A stretch of DNA of 56,338 nucleotides, taken from positions 1 to 56,338 of the forward strand of contig QVMW01000019.1 of the NCBI GenBank assembly GCA_003417655.1, in the 5' to 3' direction. A program made the translations under genes and the position numbers. Below the pieces are notes generated by a model. The model was given only the letters and a program-made list of their open reading frames with translations. It was not told the origin of the DNA and ran no database searches. Every line of letters starts with the position of its first letter. The first letter of the stretch is position 1. The stretch comes from Rhodobacteraceae bacterium 63075. GTDB taxonomy: Bacteria; Pseudomonadota; Alphaproteobacteria; Rhodobacterales; Rhodobacteraceae. This document shows positions 26,947 to 36,845 of the stretch, piece by piece.

Positions 26947-29494
26947 TCACGATCCGCCCCGGAACAACGATGACTTTCTTGGGCGCGTCACCATCCAGCG
27001 CCTTCTGGACAGCTTCGTGCTTCAGCGCGATCTTTTCAACCTCTGCCTTGTCCATGTCCTTGGGCACGCTGATTTCCGCACGCCGCTTGCCGTTGATCTG
27101 GATCGGCATGACAACCTCGTCATCGACAAGCATCGCCTCGTCCGCCTCGGGCCAGGGCGCGGCGGAGCAAAGCCCCTCGCCGCCCTGATGCGCCCAGATA
27201 TCCTCGGCCAGATGTGGCGTCATCGGGCTCATGAGCTTGGCCAACGTCATCACCGCCTCGCGCAGCGCCGCCTTGCCGGCCTTGGCCTTCGAGACGGTGT
27301 TGGTGAAGGCGTAGAGCTTGGCGATGGCCGCGTTGAAGCCGAAGCTCTCGATGCCCATAGTCACGTCGTGAATGGTCTTGTGCATCTCCTTGAGGAGCGC
27401 CGCGTCGCCCTCGCCTTGCGCGCCGTCCTCCATCTCGCAGATGCGGCCCGACAGGTTCCAGACGCGGCTCAAGTGCTTGTGCGCCGCTTCCGCGCCGGCG
27501 GCCGTCCATTCCACGTCGCGCTCCGGCGGGCTGTCCGAGAGCACGAACCAGCGCGCGGTATCAGCCCCGTATTGCTCGATGATCGTGACGGGATCGACCA
27601 CGTTGTTCTTGGATTTCGACATCTTGGCCGAGGGGATGATCTCCACTTCCGCGCCGCCCTCCTTCAGGAAGGCCTTGCCATCGCGCAGCTCGACCTCCTC
27701 GGGATAGTGATAGACAGGCCGCCCCTTTGCGTCCTCGCTCTGGAAGATCGCGTGCGTCACCATCCCTTGCGTGAAGAGCGCATCGAAAGGCTCTTTCGAC
27801 TTCTCCGGCAGGTGACCGCAAATGTGCATCGCGCGGGCGAAGAAGCGCGCGTAGAGCAGGTGCAGGATCGCGTGTTCCACCCCGCCGATATACTGGTCCA
27901 CGTTCATCCAGTAATCCGCTTCCGTCATGTCCGTCGGAGTCTCCGCACGCGGCGCCGTGAAACGCGCGAAATACCACGACGAGTCCACGAATGTGTCCAT
28001 CGTGTCGGTCTCGCGCCTTGCCGGATTGCCGCAGGCGGGGCAGTCCACATCCCGCCATGTCGGGTGACGGTCCAGAGGGTTGCCCGGCACGGAGAAGTCA
28101 ATCGGCCCCGCGCCCTCGTCATAGGGCAGCTCGATGGGCAGGTTTTCCTTCTTCTCTGGCACCACGCCGCAGGCCTCGCAATGCACGACGGGAATGGGGC
28201 AGCCCCAGTAGCGCTGGCGGGAGAGGCCCCAGTCGCGCAGGCGGAACTTGGTCACGCCCTTGCCGAGCCCCCTGGCCTCCATGAAGTCGATCGTCGCGTC
28301 GATGGCCTCCTCGCCCGTGGCCATGTCGAGCCCGGCGAAATGATCCACCCAGCGCACCTTCTCCGTCTTCGGCGGCACGAAGGCCTCGGACTCGACAGGC
28401 TGTGGAACATCAAGCGCAAAGAAGGTGTCGATCACCGGCAGGTCATACTTGCGGCAGAAGTCGAGGTCGCGCTGGTCATGGGCCGGGCAGGCGAAGATCG
28501 CGCCAGTGCCGTAATCCATAAGGATGAAATTGGCGATCCAGACAGGCAGCTCCGCGCCTGTCAGCGGGTGCTTTACCTTGATGCCGGTGTCATAGCCCAG
28601 CTTTTCGGCCTTCTCGATCGCTTCTTCCGTCGTGCCGCCCTTGCGCGCTTCAGCGAGGAAAGCATCGACCTCCGGGTCGCCCTCGAGCCCCTTGGCGATC
28701 GGGTGATCCGGCGAGATGCCCACGAAGGACGCGCCGTTCAGCGTGTCGGGGCGCGTGGTGTAGACGGTGATCGGCTCGCCCCCGTCCATGCGCTCGAAAT
28801 CGAACTGCAGGCCGCGGCTCTTGCCGATCCAGTTCTCCTGCATCAGCCGCACCTTCGCGGGCCAGTTGTCGAGCCCGTCCAGGGCCTCCAGAAGCTCGTC
28901 GGCCATGGAGGAGATATTGAAGAACCACTGGGTCAGCTCCTTGCGCTCGACGACAGCGCCCGAGCGCCAGCCGCGCCCGTTCTCGACCTGCTCGTTGGCC
29001 AGAACGGTCATGTCCACGGGGTCCCAATTCACCACAGCGTTCTTGCGGTAGACGAGACCCTCTTCAAGAAAGTCGAGAAAGAGCGCCTGCTGCTGGCCGT
29101 AATATTCCGGATCGCAAGTGGCGAACATGCGCGACCAGTCGAGCGAGAGGCCAAGCGGCTTCATCTGCTCGACCATCGTGTCGATATTGCCGTAGGTCCA
29201 GTCCTTGGGATGCCCACCGCTCGCCATGGCCGCGTTCTCGGCGGGCATCCCAAACGCGTCGAAGCCCATCGGGTGCAGCACGTTGTGCCCCGTCGCCAGC
29301 TTGTAGCGCGCGATCACGTCGCCCATCGTGTAGTTGCGCACATGGCCGATATGCAGCTTGCCCGAGGGGTAGGGAAACATCTCGAGCACGTAATATTTCG
29401 GCTTGCCCTCGACACGTTCGGCTCGGAAAAGCCCTGCCGCATCCCACGCTTCTTGCCACTTGGCCTCGATCTCGCTTGCTTGATAACCGCTCAT
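26933..29494 (-). CDS. leuS: Leucyl-tRNA synthetase
   Basis: An 853-aa class I synthetase. The HIGH motif appears as [14 protein letters not shown] near residue 42 and the KMSKS motif as [14 protein letters not shown] near 620. The inserted editing domain lies between them, with a zinc-like [19 protein letters not shown] segment and [25 protein letters not shown] ahead of KMSKS. It charges tRNA-Leu and is essential. It heads the operon with lptE and holA. Confidence 0.97.
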   Translation of the reverse strand: MSGYQASEIEAKWQEAWDAAGLFRAERVEGKPKYYVLEMFPYPSGKLHIGHVRNYTMGDVIARYKLATGHNVLHPMGFDAFGMPAENAAMASGGHPKDWTYGNIDTMVEQMKPLGLSLDWSRMFATCDPEYYGQQQALFLDFLEEGLVYRKNAVVNWDPVDMTVLANEQVENGRGWRSGAVVERKELTQWFFNISSMADELLEALDGLDNWPAKVRLMQENWIGKSRGLQFDFERMDGGEPITVYTTRPDTLNGASFVGISPDHPIAKGLEGDPEVDAFLAEARKGGTTEEAIEKAEKLGYDTGIKVKHPLTGAELPVWIANFILMDYGTGAIFACPAHDQRDLDFCRKYDLPVIDTFFALDVPQPVESEAFVPPKTEKVRWVDHFAGLDMATGEEAIDATIDFMEARGLGKGVTKFRLRDWGLSRQRYWGCPIPVVHCEACGVVPEKKENLPIELPYDEGAGPIDFSVPGNPLDRHPTWRDVDCPACGNPARRETDTMDTFVDSSWYFARFTAPRAETPTDMTEADYWMNVDQYIGGVEHAILHLLYARFFARAMHICGHLPEKSKEPFDALFTQGMVTHAIFQSEDAKGRPVYHYPEEVELRDGKAFLKEGGAEVEIIPSAKMSKSKNNVVDPVTIIEQYGADTARWFVLSDSPPERDVEWTAAGAEAAHKHLSRVWNLSGRICEMEDGAQGEGDAALLKEMHKTIHDVTMGIESFGFNAAIAKLYAFTNTVSKAKAGKAALREAVMTLAKLMSPMTPHLAEDIWAHQGGEGLCSAAPWPEADEAMLVDDEVVMPIQINGKRRAEISVPKDMDKAEVEKIALKHEAVQKALDGDAPKKVIVVPGRIVNVVA

Positions 29495-29575
29495 GTCGCC
29501 ACTTCGCCTGAATCTTGGAGTTCGCAGGCGGTGATATAGCGTTTCGCCGCGCCTGCAAACCGCGAATCGCGCCGC

Positions 29576-30583
29576 TCAGGCCGCGCCGTCCGTCACCCCG
29601 CTGACAAGCTGGTAGCTGCCGAGGTTGGCGATGTCGCGCGGATCGCGCAGGAGCGGCTCGGCCGTCTTGCCCAGCGCGGCCCTGCGCTCTGCTTCCTTCC
29701 ACTCGATCTCCCGCGCCGCCTCCAGCGTGACGAACTCGAATGTGAGCGCGGCCCCCGGAGCTGCCTGCGCCACGCGCGGCAGGTCCGCCGGGATCACCGC
29801 GCCGATGCGCGGATAGCCCCCCGTCGTCTGGCATTCGCTCAAAAGGACGAAGGGCGTGCCATCGCCCGTGATCTGCACGTCGCCGGGCACGATCACCTCC
29901 GACAGGACGCTCAGCCCCGCCGCGCTGGCAAAGCCCGCGCCCTCGGGGATGAAGCGCGCGCCCATGCGGTTGCCCTTCGCGTCGCGGGTGAACACAGTCT
30001 GTGCAAAGCGCGCGCGCTCCTCTGGGCTGAAAAGCCCCGTCTGCACACTCGGCACGAGCCTGACCTTGCCGCCCTTGAAGCGTCCGTCTTCGGGCAGCGT
30101 CAGCCCCGTGCGCGTGCCCGCGTCCTCACCCACGGGCAGCGCCTCGCCCTCATGCACCACGCCGCCGATCCGCGCCACGAGATGCGCCGCGCGGGCCCCG
30201 AGCAAGACCGGCGTGTCAAAGCCCCCGCCGACATGCAGGTAGCCGTAGCTTCCGGCGCGGGCCGCGCCGATGCTGAGCTGCGCGCCTCGCGCCAGCAAAT
30301 GGCTCGCGTTCCAGGCCACCGGCGCGCCGTCGATCGCCGCCGCCATGGGCGCGCCCGTGAGCGCGATGCGCATGTCCTCAGTGGCCTCGAAAGTGCCGCC
30401 CATCCCGGCCATTTCCAGCGCCGCGCAGCCCTCGCTCTGGCCCAAAAGCGCCGCGCCTTCCCAGAGCGCCAGCCGGTCCGCCGCCCCGCCGCGCGACAGC
30501 CCGAAGGCGAGATAGCCCGCGCGGCCCATGTCCTGAACGCTCATCTGCGGCCCCGCACGGATCACCTTCAGCGCGCGCGTCAT
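29576..30583 (-). CDS. pxpC: 5-oxoprolinase subunit C (biotin-dependent carboxylase-like)
   Basis: A 335-aa protein with the PxpC/KipA family pattern: SVQDMGRAGYLAFGLSRGGAADRLAL at the start and later VLLSECQTTGGYPRIGAVIPADLPRVAQAAPG. With PxpA and PxpB it opens 5-oxoproline (pyroglutamate) to glutamate using ATP. It overlaps pxpB by 4 bp. No pxpA (YcsF/LamB type) gene is next to it in this window. Confidence 0.88.
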   Translation of the reverse strand: MTRALKVIRAGPQMSVQDMGRAGYLAFGLSRGGAADRLALWEGAALLGQSEGCAALEMAGMGGTFEATEDMRIALTGAPMAAAIDGAPVAWNASHLLARGAQLSIGAARAGSYGYLHVGGGFDTPVLLGARAAHLVARIGGVVHEGEALPVGEDAGTRTGLTLPEDGRFKGGKVRLVPSVQTGLFSPEERARFAQTVFTRDAKGNRMGARFIPEGAGFASAAGLSVLSEVIVPGDVQITGDGTPFVLLSECQTTGGYPRIGAVIPADLPRVAQAAPGAALTFEFVTLEAAREIEWKEAERRAALGKTAEPLLRDPRDIANLGSYQLVSGVTDGAA

Positions 30584-31287
30584 GTGATCTCCTCGCAGGT
30601 CGCTGCAGCGCCGAGCTCATCGACCGCCTCGAACACCGCCTCGTCGCCCGCGCGCAGCACGAAGGGCTCCGCGCTCTCGGGCCGGAACAGCTCGAAATCG
30701 GTCTGCCCGATCTGCCGCCAACCCGTCGGCGTGGCGACCGGAAAGAGCACGAGCTGGCGGATCGCCACGCAGAGCCCGCCCTTCGGCACTTCAGCCGTCA
30801 GCTCGGTCTGGCGGGGGATGTCCCAGGCCTCGGGCAGCTCCCCGAGGTAGGGCATGCCCGGCATGAAACCGATGGTCTGCACGCGCACCTGCGTTGCCGA
30901 AAGCTGCTTTACCGCCTCATCGGCGCTCATGCCAGCGGCGCGCGCCGTCTGTGCGAGCTGATCACCTCCATAGACCGTGGGGATGCGCCACAGCCTGCGC
31001 CCCTCCGGCAGGCACGCGGCATACCAGTCGCGCTCGGACAGCAGCGCCTCGAGTTCGGCGCGCATGGCCGGGTGATCATGGTTCAAGGGGTCAAACCGCA
31101 GGTAGACCGAGACGAGCGATGTCGACGTCTCGCTGACCCCGCCGATCCGTGCCGCCTCGACAGCGACTCGGAAGGCAAGCGCAGCGCGATTCGCAGGCTC
31201 ACCGAGCCTTTCGCCGAAGCTGACGAGCAGCCCGTCGAAGCCCGCCTCGCGGATCACCGGCCATTTGCCTGGCTGCGTCTCACCCAT
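30580..31287 (-). CDS. pxpB: 5-oxoprolinase subunit B (allophanate-hydrolase-like)
   Basis: A 235-aa protein of the KipI/PxpB family: IREAGFDGLLVSFGE near the start and the diagnostic IGFMPGMPYLGELPEAWDIPRQTE with VPKGGLCVAIRQLVLFPVATPTGWRQIG in the second half. It partners PxpC in oxoprolinase. In Bacillus the homologue KipI was first described as a kinase inhibitor, but outside Bacilli the oxoprolinase role is favoured. It is read with pxpC, 98 bp downstream of a LysR gene on the same strand. Confidence 0.88.
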   Translation of the reverse strand: MGETQPGKWPVIREAGFDGLLVSFGERLGEPANRAALAFRVAVEAARIGGVSETSTSLVSVYLRFDPLNHDHPAMRAELEALLSERDWYAACLPEGRRLWRIPTVYGGDQLAQTARAAGMSADEAVKQLSATQVRVQTIGFMPGMPYLGELPEAWDIPRQTELTAEVPKGGLCVAIRQLVLFPVATPTGWRQIGQTDFELFRPESAEPFVLRAGDEAVFEAVDELGAAATCEEIT

Positions 31288-31385
31288 GTGCTACAGGCCC
31301 CTCAATCAAACGTGGCATCCGCACGCCATTCCCGCCGCGCCACAGGCTAACGCAGTTTCTCGGGAGGCGGCAATCCCGATGCCTT

Positions 31386-32345
31386 CTAAGAACCATAGGT
31401 CCGTTCGGCGATCCCGATGGCGGACATCTCCGTTTCGATCGCTGATAGAAAAGCTGCCTCGGCTTCCGAGTATCGCCTTGCCGAGTTGCTGATGAGATAG
31501 ATGTTGACCTGCGGCAGGTCTTCATAGGGGGGAAGCTGGCGGATGTGCCCGGCCCCCACGTCCTGCCGGGCGACATGCAGCGGCAAGGCGCCGATGCCTA
31601 TGTTCGACATGATCATGCGCCGGATCTCGTTGAGGCTGGACGAAACACCACGCCAGTTTCGCGACAGGTTCAAGCGCGATCGTAACATCGAGATCGCTTC
31701 CAGAGGGCCCCCTTCCGCCTCGGTCTGGAAAGCGACGAACGGCTCGCCCTCCAGATCCTCCTGCGCGATGCTCTCCGCCGAAAACAGGCGGTGACGCGCA
31801 CCGCAGAAAAGCCCGAAGTATTCCTTGTAGAGCACCATTGTCTTGAGCTTTTCGGGCAGCCGCGAGAGCAGACATATCCCGAAGCTCGAGCGATTGAGCG
31901 TGACCATCTTCTCGACCTCGTCACTTTCATGCACGGAGAAGGAGTAGGTGACGCTCGGATGCGCGGCTGAGAACCGGTTCAGGAAGTCGTCGAAATGTTC
32001 GGAGATGACGGAGCTCGTGATCGCGATCGAAAGGTGGCCTCGCAGTTCGGCGTTGTCCTCATGCAGGATGGCCGGGAGCTGGGACACGCTTCCGAAGATC
32101 GTCGCGCATTCGGTGTAGAGCACGTGCCCCGCCCGCGTGACGGTAAACTCGTTTGGCTTGCGGATGACGAGTGTCTTGCCGACCGTCTGCTCCAGCCGCT
32201 TGAGGGCCGAGGAAACCGTCGGCTGCTTCAAGCCGAGGAAGGTGGCTGCTTTCGATATGCCACGCTGCTCCACGACGACCATGAAAGTACGGAGCAGGTT
32301 CCAGTCGAGATTCCAGGGAAAGCGGCTGCGATGCGGAGGGCTCAT
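31386..32345 (-). CDS. LysR-family regulator, divergent from the ABC-transporter cluster
   Basis: A 319-aa LysR-type protein: HTH at about residues 12-70 (LDWNLLRTFMVVVEQRGISKAATFLGLKQPTVSSALKRLEQTVG) and a ligand-binding domain after residue 95. A perfect inverted repeat overlaps its start codon, with a second half-site two helical turns away toward the transporter operon. This matches the recognition and activation sites LysR proteins use on divergent promoters. It probably activates the amino-acid-type uptake and catabolism genes to its right, and may also be cotranscribed with pxpBC on its left. Confidence 0.9.
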   Translation of the reverse strand: MSPPHRSRFPWNLDWNLLRTFMVVVEQRGISKAATFLGLKQPTVSSALKRLEQTVGKTLVIRKPNEFTVTRAGHVLYTECATIFGSVSQLPAILHEDNAELRGHLSIAITSSVISEHFDDFLNRFSAAHPSVTYSFSVHESDEVEKMVTLNRSSFGICLLSRLPEKLKTMVLYKEYFGLFCGARHRLFSAESIAQEDLEGEPFVAFQTEAEGGPLEAISMLRSRLNLSRNWRGVSSSLNEIRRMIMSNIGIGALPLHVARQDVGAGHIRQLPPYEDLPQVNIYLISNSARRYSEAEAAFLSAIETEMSAIGIAERTYGS

Positions 32346-32380
32346 AGATCAAATCTATATTGATGATGTTGAATATCTAT
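32344..32380. promoter_or_regulatory. LysR recognition and activation sites
   Basis: ATAGAT-CAA-ATCTAT at 32344-32358 is a perfect 6+6 inverted repeat and a T-N11-A LysR box. A further ATCTAT half-site lies at 32375-32380, 22 bp on. Both precede the solute-binding-protein gene. Confidence 0.65.
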
Positions 32381-32420
32381 TTGCTCAATTTTCTGACCCG
32401 TGCAAGTCTTTTTCCAGAGC

Positions 32421-32443
32421 GGGGAAAATCCGCCATTTTCCGC
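32421..32443 (+). promoter_or_regulatory. Leader hairpin upstream of the solute-binding-protein gene
   Basis: GGAAAAT, five bases, ATTTTCC forms a perfect 7-bp inverted repeat about 45 bp before the start, probably within the 5' leader. It could be an operator or an mRNA-stabilising hairpin; no riboswitch class was recognised. Confidence 0.35.
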
Positions 32444-32485
32444 GGGTGAGATTCCCGCTTCGAAATAACCAACATGGAGATGAAA

Positions 32486-33262
32486 ATGACTTCACGCCGC
32501 ACGATCCTCAAATCGGCCGTTCTTGCAGCGGGCTTCGCCGCCGCAGGGCTGAGCGCCGCCGCAGCGGACGAGCTTGAAACCCTCAAGGAAGAGGGCGTCA
32601 TTCGCATTGCGATGTCCGGTGCCTACCCTCCGTTCAACTTCGTGAACGATGCCAATGAAGTCGTCGGGTTCGATCCGGCGGTGGGCGCAGAAATCGCCAA
32701 GCGCATGGGACTTGAGGCCGAGATCGTCACGACCGCCTGGGACGGAATCATCGGCGGCCTGCTGGCCGAGAAGTATGATGCCATCGTCGGCTCGATGACC
32801 ATCACGGAAGAGCGCGACAAGGTCGTGGATTTCGTCGGCCCCTACTATTCCGACAAACGCGCGATCTTCTCCAAGCCCGGCTCGGGCATCGACAGCCTTG
32901 AGGACCTCGAAGGCAAGAAAGTCGGCCTGACTCTCGGCGAGACCCACGAAGACTGGGCCCGCGAGCGCGGCTACGACATCAACACCTACAAGGGCCTGCC
33001 CGAGCTGCTGCTCGAGTTGGAAAACGGCCGTGTCGACGCGATCGTGAATGATTCGATCGCCGCGATCCTTGCCATGACCGAGAAAGGCCAGGAGTTCGAG
33101 ATGTTCGCCGACCCGACGACCGAACCCTTCGGTGCCGGTATCGCGATCCGCGAAGGCAACCCGGAACTGGCCGCAGAGATGCAGGCGGCGCTTGATTCCA
33201 TGATGGAAGACGGCACCTATGTCGAGCTGGCCGAAAAGTGGATCGGCGCTGATATCCGCTGA
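32486..33262 (+). CDS. Amino-acid-type ABC transporter, periplasmic solute-binding protein
   Basis: A protein of about 258 aa of the SBP family 3. The N-terminus has a twin-arginine-like signal (TSRRTILKSAVLAAGFAAAGLSAAAA), then EGVIRIAMSGAYPPFNFVNDANEVVGFDPAVGAEIAKRMG and AIVGSMTITEERDKVVDFVGPYY, the classic polar-amino-acid binding signature. A GGAG site inside the preceding ATG codons points to the third in-frame ATG as the start; 32474 is the alternative. It delivers substrate to the two permeases downstream. A strong terminator directly after it should keep its expression higher than theirs. The substrate is probably an amino acid or derivative. Confidence 0.9.
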   Translation: MTSRRTILKSAVLAAGFAAAGLSAAAADELETLKEEGVIRIAMSGAYPPFNFVNDANEVVGFDPAVGAEIAKRMGLEAEIVTTAWDGIIGGLLAEKYDAIVGSMTITEERDKVVDFVGPYYSDKRAIFSKPGSGIDSLEDLEGKKVGLTLGETHEDWARERGYDINTYKGLPELLLELENGRVDAIVNDSIAAILAMTEKGQEFEMFADPTTEPFGAGIAIREGNPELAAEMQAALDSMMEDGTYVELAEKWIGADIR

Positions 33263-33270
33263 ATCATGCT

Positions 33271-33304
33271 CCCCCGCCCCTCTCAGGGGGGCGGGGATTT
33301 TGCT
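33271..33304 (+). terminator. Partial terminator between the binding-protein gene and the permeases
   Basis: A 9-bp GC stem (CCCCGCCCC/GGGGCGGGG, 7-base loop) is followed by ATTTTGCTT. Such sites in transporter operons let most transcripts stop after the abundant binding protein while some read on into the permeases. Confidence 0.75.
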
Positions 33305-33389
33305 TGCCGCGTGACGGCCCGGCAGAGCCGGGAGGCGCGCAAGGTCCGGGCCGGGCCCGGTGACATCCTACCAGACAAGGGAGTGTGAC

Positions 33390-34037
33390 ATGGACATCGA
33401 CCTGATGCTGAGGGTCTATCCATTTTTCCTCGAAGCCGCCTGGACGACGATCCTGCTCTCGGTTCTCACCGCGCTTCTGGGCCTGACCATGGGCACATTG
33501 GGGGCGGCCGCGCGGCTCTCGCGCTTCGCCGTGCTTCGCTTCATCGGCGCGGCCTACGTGAGCTTCTTCCGCGGCACGCCCGCGCTGATCCAGCTCTTCA
33601 TCCTCTATTTCGGCGGCCCGCAGATCGGCATCCAGCTCGATGCCTTCGAAGCGGGCGTGATCGGCCTCGGCATCAATGCTGGCGCCTACATGACCGAAAC
33701 GATCCGCGGCGCGATCATCTCGATCGACAAGGGCCAGAAGGAAGCCGGCCGGACGCTCGGCCTGAGCAACTGGCAATCCTTCTACAAGATCACCCTGCCG
33801 CAGGCCGGCCGCCTGATGGTCCGCCCTCTCGGCGTGAACCTGAACATGCTCATCAAGGCCACGGCGCTCGTCGCGGCGATCTCTGTTGTCGAGCTCACGT
33901 ACACGGCGCAGCGCTACATCGGATCGACCTACAAGCCGTTCGAGATGTTCCTGCTGGCCGGCATTCTTTACATGATCATCATCTATGCGACCGGCCGCGG
34001 CGTTGCCTGGCTGGACCGCAAGGTGCAGATCACCTAA
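33390..34037 (+). CDS. Amino-acid ABC transporter permease 1
   Basis: A 215-aa inner-membrane permease of the HisMQ type, with about five hydrophobic segments starting VYPFFLEAAWTTILLSVLTALLGL. The EAA loop that docks on the ATPase reads GQKEAGRTLGLSNWQSFYKITLPQAGR. The start has GGGAG 6-10 bp ahead. It forms a heterodimer with the next gene. Confidence 0.92.
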   Translation: MDIDLMLRVYPFFLEAAWTTILLSVLTALLGLTMGTLGAAARLSRFAVLRFIGAAYVSFFRGTPALIQLFILYFGGPQIGIQLDAFEAGVIGLGINAGAYMTETIRGAIISIDKGQKEAGRTLGLSNWQSFYKITLPQAGRLMVRPLGVNLNMLIKATALVAAISVVELTYTAQRYIGSTYKPFEMFLLAGILYMIIIYATGRGVAWLDRKVQIT

Positions 34038-34053
34038 GCGAGGGAGAAACGAC

Positions 34054-34710
34054 ATGGGCCTCGATTTCACGGTCGTTCCGGCGCATCTGGACATCATCCT
34101 GCTGGGCTGCGCCTGGACCATCGGCATCGCCGTTGCCGCCGCGCTGCTCAGCTTCTTCGGCGGTATCGTCTTCGCGGTGATCGCGCTCTATGCGCCCTGG
34201 ATCATCCGTCAGCCGTTCCGGCTGCTCGAGTGGGTCTTCATGGGCACGCCGCTGCTTTTGCAACTCTTCCTGATCTATTTCGGGCTGGTGCAGATCGGCA
34301 TCGACCTGCCTGCCTTCGTCGCCGGGATCATCGGTCTGGGGCTGCATTTCGCGGTCTACAACTCGGAGCTGATCCAGACCGCGATCCTGTCGGTGGACAA
34401 GGGCCAGATGGAGGCCGCGCGCACTGTCGGCCTCTCGCGCGGGCAAGCCCTCCGCAAGGTCGTGATCCCGCAAGCGGTGCGCGACGTGATCCCGCCCATC
34501 GGCAACAACATGATCGCCCTGCTCAAGGACAGCGCGCTTGTCTCGGTGATCGGGGTGAGCGAGCTGACGCTTTCCGCGCAGCGGGCCATCGGGGCGACCT
34601 ACCGGCCCTTCGAGTTCTATCTCGTCGCGGCGCTCTTCTATTACGCCATCAACCTTTGCATGGAATGGGTGCAGCGCCGCATCGAGCGCCGCATCGCCAT
34701 CTCCCGCTGA
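34054..34710 (+). CDS. Amino-acid ABC transporter permease 2
   Basis: A 218-aa permease paralogous to its neighbour, 16 bp downstream, with the EAA loop GQMEAARTVGLSRGQALRKVVIPQAVRD and hydrophobic helices such as LGCAWTIGIAVAAALLSFFGGIVFAVIALY. Together the two proteins make the channel for the substrate delivered by the binding protein. Confidence 0.92.
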   Translation: MGLDFTVVPAHLDIILLGCAWTIGIAVAAALLSFFGGIVFAVIALYAPWIIRQPFRLLEWVFMGTPLLLQLFLIYFGLVQIGIDLPAFVAGIIGLGLHFAVYNSELIQTAILSVDKGQMEAARTVGLSRGQALRKVVIPQAVRDVIPPIGNNMIALLKDSALVSVIGVSELTLSAQRAIGATYRPFEFYLVAALFYYAINLCMEWVQRRIERRIAISR

Positions 34711-34725
34711 TCCAGGAGACCGAAA

Positions 34726-35496
34726 ATGAGTGACAAAAGCCATTTCGTCGAAATTCGCCACGCCCAGAAATCCTTTGGTGCCCTCGAGGTGCTCAAGGAC
34801 ATCAGCCTGAATGTGGAGCGCGGACAGATCGTCGCCATCATCGGCCCCTCCGGCTCCGGTAAATCCACCCTTCTACGCGCGATCAACGATCTTGATCCGC
34901 TGACCGGTGGCGAAGTCTGGCTGGACGGTGTCCAGGTGAACAAGAACCTGCCGCACCGTCAGTATGAAAAGCATATCAATGAGATGCGCCAGGACGTCGG
35001 CATGGTGTTCCAGCACTTCAACCTGTTCCCGCACCTGACCGCCCGTGAGAATGTCACGATGGCGCCGAAGATGCTCAAGGGCCTGTCCAGCGCGGAGGCC
35101 GACAAGCTGGCCGAGGAACAGCTCGAGAAGGTCGGCATGCTCGATCGGATCGAGTATTACCCCTCGCGTCTTTCCGGCGGCCAGAAACAGCGCGTCGCCA
35201 TCGCCCGCGCGCTGGCGATGAAGCCCAAGCTCATGCTCTTCGACGAAGCCACCTCGGCGCTCGATCCCGAGCTGGTCGACGAGGTGAATGCCGTGATGAA
35301 GAAGCTGGCCGAAGAGCACATGACCATGATCATCGTCACCCACGAGATGGATTTCGCCGCCTCTGTCTGTGACCGCGTGCTCTTCATGGACCAGGGTGTC
35401 GTCGTCGAGGAAGGGCCGCCCAGCGTCGTGTTCAAGAACCCGAGCAAGGACCGCACCAAGGAATTCCTCCGAAAACATCTTGCAGGTGCCAATTGA
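34726..35496 (+). CDS. Amino-acid ABC transporter ATP-binding protein
   Basis: A 256-aa ATPase with Walker [10 protein letters not shown] (about 44-52), signature [16 protein letters not shown], Walker [15 protein letters not shown] and the switch His in VTHEMDFA. It belongs to the polar-amino-acid uptake class (GlnQ/HisP-like). Its stop overlaps the TTG start of the aminotransferase gene, tying transport to catabolism. Confidence 0.94.
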   Translation: MSDKSHFVEIRHAQKSFGALEVLKDISLNVERGQIVAIIGPSGSGKSTLLRAINDLDPLTGGEVWLDGVQVNKNLPHRQYEKHINEMRQDVGMVFQHFNLFPHLTARENVTMAPKMLKGLSSAEADKLAEEQLEKVGMLDRIEYYPSRLSGGQKQRVAIARALAMKPKLMLFDEATSALDPELVDEVNAVMKKLAEEHMTMIIVTHEMDFAASVCDRVLFMDQGVVVEEGPPSVVFKNPSKDRTKEFLRKHLAGAN

Positions 35497-36845
35497 CCGA
35501 CGCGCCGTCTTATCTTTTCTACCAGTCGCGCAACCCGCGCCCGTTCCTTGACTACGGAGAGGGCATCTACCTCTTCGATGAGGGCGGAAATCGTTACATT
35601 GACGGCTCATCCGGGGCGATGGTGTCGAATATCGGACATTCCAACCCCCGTGTGCTGGCCAAGATGAAGGCCCAGATGGACAAGGCCACCTTCGGCTATC
35701 GCCTGCATTTCCGCACGCACCCGTCCGAAGACCTGGCCGCCAGGACCGTGGAGATGACGCCCGAAGGGCTCGACCGTGTCTTTTTCGTCTCGGGCGGCTC
35801 CGAGGCGGTGGAAAGCGCAGTCAAGCTCGCGCGGCAATATGCGCTGACACAGGGGCAGGAGACGCGCCACAAGGTCATCTCGCGCTTTCCCTCCTATCAC
35901 GGCTGCACCTTCGGCGCGTTGGACCTGACCGGCTATGCCCCCCTGCGCGAGCCCTTCGCGCCGATGATGGAGGGTATGCCAAAGATCGCCGCGCCCATGA
36001 CCTATCTCGACCGCGACAACCTGACCGAAGAAGAGCGCGGCCTGAAATATGCCGAGCTCCTGCGCGAACGGATCGAGGAGCTGGGGCCCGAAACCGTTCT
36101 GGCCTTCGTCATGGAGCCTGTCGGCGGCGCTTCGACCGGCGCGCTCGTCGCGCCCGACAGCTACTATGGGCGCGTGCGCGAAATCTGCGACGAATACGGT
36201 GTGCTCCTGATCTACGACGAGGTCATGACCGGCGCGGGCCGCACCGGCAAGTTCCTCGCCGCCGAGCACTGGGGAATCACCCCCGACATCGTGGCCATGT
36301 CCAAGGGCTTTGGCGCAGGCTACGCGCCCCTCGGGGCCATCGTCGCCAGCGCTCGTATTGTCGAACCTGTCTTGGATGCCGGGGGCTTCCTGCACGGCTT
36401 CACCTATGCGGGCAACCCGCTGGCCTGTTCCGCCGGGCTGGCCGTTCTGGAAGAAATGGAAGAGCAGGGCCTCATCGAGAACGCCGCGCGCATGGGCGAT
36501 GTCCTGATGGGCGAGTTGCGCGCCTTGATGGACCGCTACCCCTTCATCGGCGATGTCCGCGGCAAGGGGCTCCTGACGGCGTTCGAGTTCGTCGCCGACC
36601 GTGACACGATGGCCCCGCTGGACCCGAAGCTGAACGCCCACGAACGGCTTGTCGAACTGGCCTATGCGCGCGGCCTGATCATCTACTCCCGCCGCACGCG
36701 GGGCGGGAAGGAAGGCGATCACTTCCTCATCGCGCCGCCGCTCATCATCACCCAAGAGCAGATCAAGGAAATGATGGCAATTCTTCATGACGCCTTGGAT
36801 GCATTTGCTGACGAAATCGGCTTGCCGGTGGAGACTGCTGCATGA
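35493..36845 (+). CDS. Class III pyridoxal-phosphate aminotransferase
   Basis: A 450-aa fold-type I enzyme. [18 protein letters not shown] is the PLP-phosphate region, [16 protein letters not shown] precedes [15 protein letters not shown], and the Schiff-base Lys lies in [16 protein letters not shown]. Class III members transfer amino groups from omega- or beta-amino acids, GABA or ornithine to pyruvate or 2-oxoglutarate. It begins with TTG, whose TGA overlap with the transporter gene implies translational coupling; no ATG fits better. It ends in a 4-bp overlap with the CoA-transferase gene. The substrate is probably the transported compound. Confidence 0.92.
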   Translation: MTDAPSYLFYQSRNPRPFLDYGEGIYLFDEGGNRYIDGSSGAMVSNIGHSNPRVLAKMKAQMDKATFGYRLHFRTHPSEDLAARTVEMTPEGLDRVFFVSGGSEAVESAVKLARQYALTQGQETRHKVISRFPSYHGCTFGALDLTGYAPLREPFAPMMEGMPKIAAPMTYLDRDNLTEEERGLKYAELLRERIEELGPETVLAFVMEPVGGASTGALVAPDSYYGRVREICDEYGVLLIYDEVMTGAGRTGKFLAAEHWGITPDIVAMSKGFGAGYAPLGAIVASARIVEPVLDAGGFLHGFTYAGNPLACSAGLAVLEEMEEQGLIENAARMGDVLMGELRALMDRYPFIGDVRGKGLLTAFEFVADRDTMAPLDPKLNAHERLVELAYARGLIIYSRRTRGGKEGDHFLIAPPLIITQEQIKEMMAILHDALDAFADEIGLPVETAA

